DNA from: JABWCE01 sp046154525
GTDB lineage: Bacteria; Bacteroidota; Bacteroidia; NS11-12g; UBA9320
Length of the DNA: 5,316 nucleotides
Direction of reading: 5' to 3'
NCBI GenBank assembly: GCA_046154525.1
Contig: JBJXDS010000007.1
Span: forward strand, 1-5,316
Within the stretch, counting starts at the first letter, position 1. Each line of letters opens with the position of its first letter. Below the pieces are notes generated by a model. The model had not been told where the DNA came from and did not search any database. It saw only the letters and a list, made by a program, of their open reading frames with translations. The position numbers and the translations under genes were made by a program. Shown in pieces: positions 1 to 4,394 of this stretch.

Positions 1-149
1 CACATCGCCTTTAATTGTCGCGAGTTTAAATTCGGAAAAACCGGGTCCGAAAATTTAGCATTGTCGGTATAACATTCCTGCATGGTTTTATAATCCTTGT
101 TTTGAAAGGCAGAATAAAACGTGTGTATGAGTTGTTCGTTTGGATGCAA
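1..149 (-). CDS. NTF2-like / SnoaL-like family protein (5' part; gene continues off the left edge)
   Basis: The reverse strand reads as an open 49-codon fragment beginning L(M)HPNEQLIHTFYSAFQNKDY and continuing with a CYTDNAKFSDPVF segment. This is the usual N-terminus of small NTF2/SnoaL-like proteins: an amphipathic helix ending in FYSAFQNKDY, then an Y-x-D/E-N-A-x-F-x-D-P-V-F strand. Members of this fold form a cone-shaped pocket and serve as small-molecule isomerases, hydrolases or binding proteins; the fragment does not reveal a substrate. The start is taken as TTG at 149-147, because a stop (TAA, 164-162) lies four codons upstream, no ATG lies between, and the first in-frame ATG (residue 23) would remove the first helix. 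The gene points the same way as the oxidoreductase gene at 286-933 but is separated from it by 136 nt, so it may be transcribed on its own. The family call is good; the function is unknown. Confidence 0.75.
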   Translation of the reverse strand, partial: MHPNEQLIHTFYSAFQNKDYKTMQECYTDNAKFSDPVFPNLNSRQLKAM

Positions 150-151
150 AT

Positions 152-211
152 TAGTGATTGGTTATTTAGTTAGTGGTTAAAATAGTTTAAATGGTGATTC
201 GTTATTGAGTT
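152..211. repeat. Imperfect direct repeat, two 20-nt copies 40 nt apart
   Basis: Positions 152-171 and 192-211 match at about 17 of 20 bases; both follow the pattern T-R-GTGATT-S-GTTATT-K-AGTT. The stretch between and around them is low-complexity and rich in GGTTA/AGTTA words. It lies just upstream of the NTF2-like gene, where a promoter would be expected. It may be regulatory, but degenerate A/T-rich intergenic repeats are equally likely. Confidence 0.35.
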
Positions 212-245
212 GTTATTTTTATCTGTCAAGTCATCTTGCGTAAGC

Positions 246-276
246 CGTCCCCCTTATCAAAGGGGGTAGGGGGATG
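246..276. repeat. C/G-rich dispersed intergenic repeat, copy 1 (hairpin, possible terminator)
   Basis: CCCCCTT at 249-255 pairs perfectly with AAGGGGG at 260-266 around a 4-nt loop, and a second GGGGG run follows at 269-273 (GGGGGTAGGGGGATG, 262-276). Similar modules occur at 4061-4112 and 4341-4376, so this is a repeat family within the window. It starts 10 nt beyond the stop codon of the leftward oxidoreductase gene, so its hairpin could end or stabilise that transcript. No clear U-run follows it on that strand, so intrinsic termination is unproven. The two G runs compete for the single C run, giving two alternative foldings. Confidence 0.65.
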
Positions 277-285
277 AGTTTGTAT

Positions 286-933
286 TTAAGCTAAATTCAC
301 CAACTCTTTATTCACTGTTTCCAACGCCTGTAAAAATACCGAACTATCCTGAGCACCGGAAATGGAATATTTATCAATAAATAAAAAGAAAGGAACACCA
401 CTCACTCCAATTTGGCTGGCTTCATAAATATCATTTTGTACGGCATCATAATAGAGTTTACTTTCAAGCATTTCTTTTACTTCTATAGCATCCAAACCAA
501 TTTCAGTCCCTAAATTTACTAACGTTTCATGGTCAGCCGTGTTTTTTCCTTCAGTAAAGTAGGCTTTAAATAAGGCTTCCTCTGCTTCATTTTGTAAGTT
601 GTATTTTTTAGCCAAATGTGAAAATCGATGTGCATCATACGAATTAGCCACCACAGCTTTATTTAAATTAAAAACCAAACCTACCTCGGCAGCCAATTTT
701 GTAACATGTTCGTTCATTCCTGCTGCGTGTTCCAAGGTCCAACCCTTGCGTTCGGCCAAAAATTCGTTTACATTTTTTGATGGATCCGTAACAATAGATG
801 GATCTAATTGAAAACTTTTCCAGATTATTTCTACATTTTTTTTGTCCGAAAATTTATTTAAGGCTGCTTCAAATTTCCGTTTGCCAATATAACAAAACGG
901 ACACATCACGTCACTCCAAATTTCTATCTTCAT
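286..933 (-). CDS. FrnE-like DsbA family thiol-disulfide oxidoreductase
   Basis: This 215-residue protein matches the usual length and layout of the FrnE-type DsbA family (thioredoxin fold with an inserted helical domain, Pfam DSBA type). The N-terminal strand MKIEIWSDVMCPFCYIGKR carries the redox motif C11-P-F-C14. The helical insert covers roughly residues 45-165 and includes the family-typical ANSYDAHR segment (96-103). The cis-proline loop GVSGVPFF puts Pro181 opposite the CXXC, and ISGAQ (191-195) is also typical. C11 and C14 are the only cysteines, so the second cysteine pair known from some FrnE proteins is absent. There is no signal peptide or membrane segment, so a cytoplasmic location is predicted, with disulfide exchange or isomerisation as the likely chemistry. 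Its natural client is unknown; the polyketide role of the original FrnE should not be transferred. The ATG start overlaps the cytochrome stop by one base (TAATG, 935-931), indicating coupled translation. Confidence 0.93.
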   Translation of the reverse strand: MKIEIWSDVMCPFCYIGKRKFEAALNKFSDKKNVEIIWKSFQLDPSIVTDPSKNVNEFLAERKGWTLEHAAGMNEHVTKLAAEVGLVFNLNKAVVANSYDAHRFSHLAKKYNLQNEAEEALFKAYFTEGKNTADHETLVNLGTEIGLDAIEVKEMLESKLYYDAVQNDIYEASQIGVSGVPFFLFIDKYSISGAQDSSVFLQALETVNKELVNLA

Positions 934-1280
934 TATTTGGCTGGTGCGGTGCTCATGGTTACAAGGTAGGCCAATATTTTTTCTTCTATCACAGCATCTA
1001 CTACCACTTTTCCGGCTTTTTTATTGGCACCCTGCACCATTCCCGGCACTATTTTTCTCCAGCCATCTTCCGATTGAGATTTAACCGATTTTAATAAATG
1101 ACAACTTTGGCAATGGGTTTTGTAAAGTTCTTTGCCCTCGGCCAGTGAAGCTGTGGTAGCCCCTGGGAATTTGACCGAAGCCCTATCAACATCCGATTGG
1201 GTAAAAGTTACTACTTTAGGGCTGCAACCCACTAAAGCGATAAAAAGAAAAATTGAGAATTTTGATATTTTAGCTTGCAT
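933..1280 (-). CDS. Monoheme cytochrome c family lipoprotein
   Basis: A small secreted c-type cytochrome, 115 residues from the chosen start. The N-terminus has two lysines, a hydrophobic stretch (FSIFLFIALVG) and a lipobox ending in Cys19 (LVGC), so lipid anchoring outside the cytoplasm is expected. The heme-binding motif is C57-Q-S-C60-H61. Met81 in the IVPGM segment after the conserved Trp74 is the best candidate for the sixth heme ligand, with Met109 as an alternative, and a terminal EEKILAYLV helix closes the fold. The likely role is electron transfer; the partner is unknown. Start choice: an upstream in-frame ATG (1298-1296) would add MFVKIS. I prefer ATG 1280-1278 because it gives a standard-length lipoprotein signal and the upstream ATG lies inside a possible promoter box. 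The gene is followed directly by the DsbA-family gene with a TAATG overlap. Many such proteins are annotated only as hypothetical or heme-binding. Confidence 0.88.
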   Translation of the reverse strand: MQAKISKFSIFLFIALVGCSPKVVTFTQSDVDRASVKFPGATTASLAEGKELYKTHCQSCHLLKSVKSQSEDGWRKIVPGMVQGANKKAGKVVVDAVIEEKILAYLVTMSTAPAK

Positions 1281-1291
1281 GGATATTTTTA

Positions 1292-1299
1292 CAAACATA
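1292..1299 (-). promoter_or_regulatory. Possible Bacteroidota -7 box for the cytochrome/oxidoreductase transcript
   Basis: On the reverse strand this reads TATGTTTG, an exact match to the Bacteroidota -7 consensus TAnnTTTG. It lies 11 nt upstream of the preferred cytochrome start. No TTG-type -33 element is present at the normal spacing of about 17-23 nt, and the implied leader would be only about 5 nt, so this could be a chance match in A/T-rich DNA. Confidence 0.25.
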
Positions 1300-1410
1300 T
1301 AGAAACTGCCTTTTGTTTTTAAAAAATTTATTTATCAAAGCACTATTGCTAATGCAAAGCAAAGTTCATAAAGGACAAATTTCCTAATTTTAAAATTTGA
1401 ATAATAAAAT

Positions 1411-1436
1411 TAGTGTTCATTCGTGAAATTCGTGTC
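1411..1436. repeat. Short ATTCGTG tandem repeat in the divergent intergenic region
   Basis: ATTCGTGAA at 1419-1427 is followed at once by ATTCGTGTC at 1428-1436, an imperfect tandem pair with a 9-nt period, preceded by TAGTGTTC. It lies 43 nt before the deacetylase start. From memory, phrases of this kind recur between genes in Bacteroidota, so it is more likely a dispersed repeat than an operator, though a tandem binding site cannot be excluded. The rest of 1299-1479 is A/T-rich; I found no convincing -33/-7 pair for the rightward gene. Confidence 0.35.
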
Positions 1437-1479
1437 TGAAAAAACCGAATTTCGCTAACCCAATTTTTTAAAAAACAGA

Positions 1480-4008
1480 ATGCTCAAAAAAATAACGCTT
1501 TTACTTTTTTTAATACCCGTTTTATTAAAAGCCCAACCGCCAAAATCTTACTCATCCTCCGAAATACTTTTACAACTAAAAAAGCTGAACACCGTTGGTT
1601 CGGTGCTATATATTGCCGCCCATCCCGATGATGAAAATACACGACTGATAGCCTATTTAGCCAATGAAAAATGTTTGCGGACAGGCTATCTTTCTTTAAC
1701 CCGTGGCGATGGCGGTCAAAACCTGATTGGCCCTGAGCAAGGTGTAGAATTGGGATTAATACGAACCCAGGAATTATTAGCTGCCCGCAGAATAGATGGT
1801 GGCGAACAGTTTTTTACAAGGGCTTATGATTTTGGGTTTAGCAAAACGCCCGAAGAAACCTTTGAAAAATGGAACCACGATTCCATTTTGTCTGATGTGG
1901 TTTGGGTTATCCGGAATTTCCGGCCCGATATTATCATAAGCCGGTTTGCTACCGATGGAAGCGGGGGACATGGCCATCACACCGCTTCGGGCATATTAGC
2001 CGAAGAAGCCTTTGATGCGGCGGCAGATTCCACACGATTCCCGGAGCAATTGAAATATGTAAAAGTGTGGCAAGCCCGGCGGATGTTTTACAATACCACC
2101 GCCCGTTTCCGTGACCCCAAAGCCGATATGAGTAAATATATAAAACTGGATGTTGGTGGATACAATGCTTTGTTAGGCAAAAGTTATGGCGAAATAGCCG
2201 CCGAAAGCCGCAGCATGCATAAAAGCCAGGGTTTTGGCAGTGCCAGGCAGCGGGGAGAATTTTTGGAACATTTTAAACCCATTAAAGGCGATACCGCCAA
2301 TTTGAAAGATATTTTTGATAGGATAGATTTTAGCTGGAAGAGGGTGAAGGGGGGAGAAAAAATTGGTAAGTTATGTGAGGAGGCAATTAAAAAATACAAA
2401 ATTGATAAACCTGAAGATGTTTTGCCTGAGCTATTAAAAATTGAACACTTTTTAACAGGTCAATTTCGTAAACATGAGTTGGTTTATAACAAAAATATTC
2501 TTAAAAATATTATTTTGGCCACAATGGGTGTTACAGTTGAACTTAATTGCAATGAAACACAAATTAATATTGGAGGGATGAATAAAATTACTTTTACTGC
2601 CATTAACAGGTCTTCCAAACCAATTGAAATAGAAGATATTTTTATTTCGGCGCCTCTTGGGGACCTAAAAAAATCAATTGATTCGGTTAAACATACTGTA
2701 TTAAATCCAAACCAATTATTTACTTTTAATACTTATTCTGATTTGAGATTTATTAAAAAGAATAAAATAACTACACAACCCTTTTGGCTTGAAACTTTGC
2801 CAGACGGAATATTTAAAATAAGTAAGCAAACCGACATTGGTAAACCTGAAGATTATACTTCTTATCTTTCTCTTAATTTTAAAATCAATGCGAATTTGAA
2901 GATAGACAAAGGAACAAGTTTAGAAAGTTTAGGGATTGATAAAACTTACCCAGTCCAATACCGTTGGGTAGATCCCGAAAAAGGAGAACTCTACCGCCCC
3001 TTGGTTATTATTCCTCCTGTTTTATTAACCATGGAAAATGAAGTACTGGTTTTTTCGGATGATAACTCCAAAGAAATAAAGGTCAAGGTAAAAGCTGGTA
3101 AAGACAGCCTAAATGCCAAAGTAAAGCTGCAAATCCCTGCTGGATGGAAATTAGAACCTTCGGAAATAAATGTTAGTTTATTTAAAAAGAACGAGGAGCA
3201 AACGGTGAGTTTTAAAGTAACTCCACCTTCAAATATAAGCCAGGGAATTGCAAAAGCGATTGCCGAAGTAAACGGTGAAACCTACACCAAAAGCATCCGT
3301 GAAATAAAATACGACCATATCCCAATCCAAACATGGTTTCCGGAGGCCGAAGCCAAATTGCTGAAACTGGATGTTAAAAAAACTGTCAAACGCATTGGGT
3401 ATATTCCCGGGGCAGGGGATGAGGTGCAGCAATGCCTTTCACAATTGGGCTATGAAGTGGTGACCATTACCGATGCCATGGTGGCCAACGATGATTTTAA
3501 AAATTTCAATACTATTATTACAGGTATAAGGGCATACAATACCAATCCGCTTTTGACTACTTACAAACAAAAGCTGATGGATTATGTAAGCAATGGAGGA
3601 AACCTGATTGTGCAATACAATACCAACAGTTTTGCAGGGCCGTTTAAAGGAGACTTTGGGCCCAAGCCATTTAAACTAACCCGCGAACGGGTGACGGATG
3701 AACATGCAAAAGTGAATTTTGATTTGCCCAATCATCCGGTTTTAAATACCCCAAATAAAATAACAGAAAGGGATTTTGAAGGCTGGATACAGGAACGGGG
3801 AATTTATTTCGCCGGGGATATTGATTCAACTTACGAATGCCCTTTAAGCATGAACGATAAAGGCGAAAAACCAAACAAAGGCAGCCTGATAATAAGCAAA
3901 CATGGAAAAGGGAATTTTATATATACAGCATTGGTTTTCTTTAGGGAATTACCTGCGGGAGTGCCGGGAGCATATAGGTTGATGGTGAATTTGGTGGAGA
4001 TGAAATGA
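1480..4008 (+). CDS. Secreted multidomain PIG-L/LmbE family deacetylase
   Basis: An 842-residue exported protein. Residues 1-18 form a signal peptide (KK, then LLLFLIPVLL, with cleavage probably after KA before Gln19). Residues about 25-265 are the PIG-L/LmbE zinc deacetylase domain. The AHPDDE motif (47-52) supplies His48 and Asp51, and GGHGHHT (162-168) supplies His167 as third zinc ligand with His164 in the catalytic-histidine position, by analogy with MshB. Family members remove N-acetyl groups from amino sugars or related compounds; the substrate here is unknown. Residues about 350-500 look like a beta-rich linker region, about 505-610 resemble a NEW3/CARDB-type beta-sandwich (IPAGW...VSFKVTPP), and about 635-842 resemble a class I glutamine amidotransferase/ThuA-like domain (GYIPGAGDEV, GIRAYNT, NGGNLIVQYN) with no evident nucleophilic cysteine. 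The ATG start has an A-rich leader and no Shine-Dalgarno sequence. It is far longer than BshB1/MshB-type enzymes, so a bacillithiol role is not suggested. Codons about 305-487 are much more A/T-rich than the rest. Confidence 0.93.
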   Translation: MLKKITLLLFLIPVLLKAQPPKSYSSSEILLQLKKLNTVGSVLYIAAHPDDENTRLIAYLANEKCLRTGYLSLTRGDGGQNLIGPEQGVELGLIRTQELLAARRIDGGEQFFTRAYDFGFSKTPEETFEKWNHDSILSDVVWVIRNFRPDIIISRFATDGSGGHGHHTASGILAEEAFDAAADSTRFPEQLKYVKVWQARRMFYNTTARFRDPKADMSKYIKLDVGGYNALLGKSYGEIAAESRSMHKSQGFGSARQRGEFLEHFKPIKGDTANLKDIFDRIDFSWKRVKGGEKIGKLCEEAIKKYKIDKPEDVLPELLKIEHFLTGQFRKHELVYNKNILKNIILATMGVTVELNCNETQINIGGMNKITFTAINRSSKPIEIEDIFISAPLGDLKKSIDSVKHTVLNPNQLFTFNTYSDLRFIKKNKITTQPFWLETLPDGIFKISKQTDIGKPEDYTSYLSLNFKINANLKIDKGTSLESLGIDKTYPVQYRWVDPEKGELYRPLVIIPPVLLTMENEVLVFSDDNSKEIKVKVKAGKDSLNAKVKLQIPAGWKLEPSEINVSLFKKNEEQTVSFKVTPPSNISQGIAKAIAEVNGETYTKSIREIKYDHIPIQTWFPEAEAKLLKLDVKKTVKRIGYIPGAGDEVQQCLSQLGYEVVTITDAMVANDDFKNFNTIITGIRAYNTNPLLTTYKQKLMDYVSNGGNLIVQYNTNSFAGPFKGDFGPKPFKLTRERVTDEHAKVNFDLPNHPVLNTPNKITERDFEGWIQERGIYFAGDIDSTYECPLSMNDKGEKPNKGSLIISKHGKGNFIYTALVFFRELPAGVPGAYRLMVNLVEMK

Positions 4009-4048
4009 TTTGGAAATTTGGAAATTTGAAAATTTGGAAATTTGGAAA
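4009..4048. repeat. Tandem octamer array, five copies of TTTGGAAA
   Basis: Five contiguous 8-nt units start on the base right after the TGA stop of the deacetylase gene (4006-4008). Copies 1, 2, 4 and 5 are identical and copy 3 (4025-4032) has one G-to-A change. A sixth unit is cut off after ATG-like bases at 4049. Such TTTGGAAA/TTTGAAAA runs are short simple-sequence repeats prone to slippage. They lie outside any reading frame, so phase variation of a protein is not expected. Confidence 0.9.
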
Positions 4049-4060
4049 TGCCTGCGGGTG

Positions 4061-4112
4061 AAATTCCCCCTTGAGCATTTGCATGAGAAGTGGTGAATGG
4101 GGTAGGGGGATG
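4061..4112. repeat. C/G-rich dispersed intergenic repeat, copy 2 (arms separated by extra sequence)
   Basis: The left arm AAATTCCCCCTT (4061-4072) equals the first 12 bases of the element at 4341, and the right part GGGGTAGGGGGATG (4099-4112) matches the element at 262-276 except for one G. Here 26 nt separate the arms, against a few nt in the other two copies. It therefore looks like a copy with an insertion or a diverged long-loop variant. Same orientation as the other two copies. Confidence 0.65.
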
Positions 4113-4125
4113 CTAAATAATAACA

Positions 4126-4187
4126 AGATGCTTCGTTCCTCAGCATGACAATTGCCGCGGTTTGTCATTCCGACGAAGGAGGAATCT
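4126..4187. repeat. 62-nt palindromic intergenic element, unit A (26-10-26)
   Basis: The arms 4126-4151 and 4162-4187 are complementary at about 20 of 26 positions around a 10-nt loop. Recognisable words are AGATGCTTCGTTCCTCAGCA in the left arm and GTCATTCCGACGAAGGAGGA in the right arm. From general knowledge, TGTCATTCCGACGAAGGAGG-type palindromes are widespread dispersed repeats in several bacterial genomes, including Bacteroidota. It could form a stem in the transcript between the two genes; it has no transposase and no obvious target duplication. Confidence 0.85.
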
Positions 4188-4201
4188 ATTATGACGTGAA
4201 T

Positions 4202-4263
4202 AGATGCCTCGTGCCTCGGCATGACAACTATCCGGGATTGTCATTCCGACGACGGAGGAATCT
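4202..4263. repeat. 62-nt palindromic intergenic element, unit B (26-10-26)
   Basis: This is a second copy with the same geometry as unit A: arms 4202-4227 and 4238-4263, 10-nt loop, about 20 of 26 positions complementary. It differs from unit A at three positions in the left arm and one in the right arm, while the 10-nt loops are unrelated. The two units are direct repeats with a 76-nt period and a 14-nt spacer (4188-4201). Better arm than loop conservation suggests the stem is the unit that matters or that moves. Confidence 0.85.
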
Positions 4264-4340
4264 TAAAAGACCTCTCCATTGGACACATATTTTTTTTAGA
4301 AAAAGAGAGTAATGAAAATTATAAGAATGTTTGACGAAGC

Positions 4341-4376
4341 AAATTCCCCCTTTAAAAGGGGGTTACGGGGATTTTT
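4341..4376. repeat. C/G-rich dispersed intergenic repeat, copy 3 (perfect hairpin followed by T-run)
   Basis: CCCCCTTT (4346-4353) and AAAGGGGG (4355-4362) form a perfect inverted repeat centred on A4354; a usable hairpin would leave a small loop. It is followed by TTACGGGGA and a T-run (4372-4376). On the plus strand this could act as a weak terminator or attenuator between the deacetylase and the symporter. The T-run is 9 nt beyond the stem and only five bases long, so the dispersed-repeat reading is safer. It ends 18 nt before the symporter start. Confidence 0.65.
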
Positions 4377-4394
4377 AATAAAGCTAATATAATT

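Larger units (their letters stand above)
4009..4394. other. Repeat-filled intergenic region between deacetylase and symporter genes
   Basis: This 386-nt gap holds no credible gene. In order it carries an octamer array, a C/G-rich element, two palindromic elements, an A/T-rich spacer (4264-4340) with a run of eight T at 4290-4297, and a second C/G-rich element 18 nt before the symporter start. More than half of the gap is repeat. The spacer shows no clear promoter or terminator. Reverse-strand open frames crossing the area are made of repeat sequence and of the antisense of the deacetylase 3' end. Confidence 0.8.

Noticed and set aside
599..1094. Plus-strand open frames opposite the oxidoreductase and cytochrome genes (599-811, 798-1094)
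   Set aside because: They lie fully antisense to two well-supported genes, and their sequences are unlike any family and mirror the codons of the real strand.
1385..1400. -7 promoter box for the deacetylase gene (TAATTTTA, or TAAAATTTG with a 3-nt gap)
   Set aside because: Both are off-consensus, and no TTG element lies at suitable spacing upstream; the region is simply A/T-rich.
1480..2290. Bacillithiol or mycothiol deacetylase (BshB/MshB) assignment
   Set aside because: Those enzymes are cytoplasmic and about 220-300 residues long. This protein has a signal peptide and about 570 further residues, so only the general family can be stated.
1777..3874. Reverse-strand open frames inside the deacetylase gene (1777-1980, 2184-2399, 3229-3432, 3671-3874)
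   Set aside because: All are short shadows of a strongly supported 842-codon gene with catalytic motifs intact.
3941..4222. Reverse-strand open frames (3941-4222 and 3949-4146) with ATG starts in the intergenic repeats
   Set aside because: Their translations consist of the palindromes, the C/G-rich element, the octamer array (FQIFKFPNFQI) and the antisense of the deacetylase 3' end. There is no protein-like domain. Such frames are often mis-annotated as hypothetical proteins.
4126..4263. CRISPR-like array
   Set aside because: There are only two units, each internally palindromic over its full length; the 14-nt spacer is too short and no cas gene is present.
4264..4300. Intrinsic terminator formed by palindrome B and the T8 run at 4290-4297
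   Set aside because: The T-run lies 26 nt beyond the end of the stem, too far for a standard intrinsic terminator.
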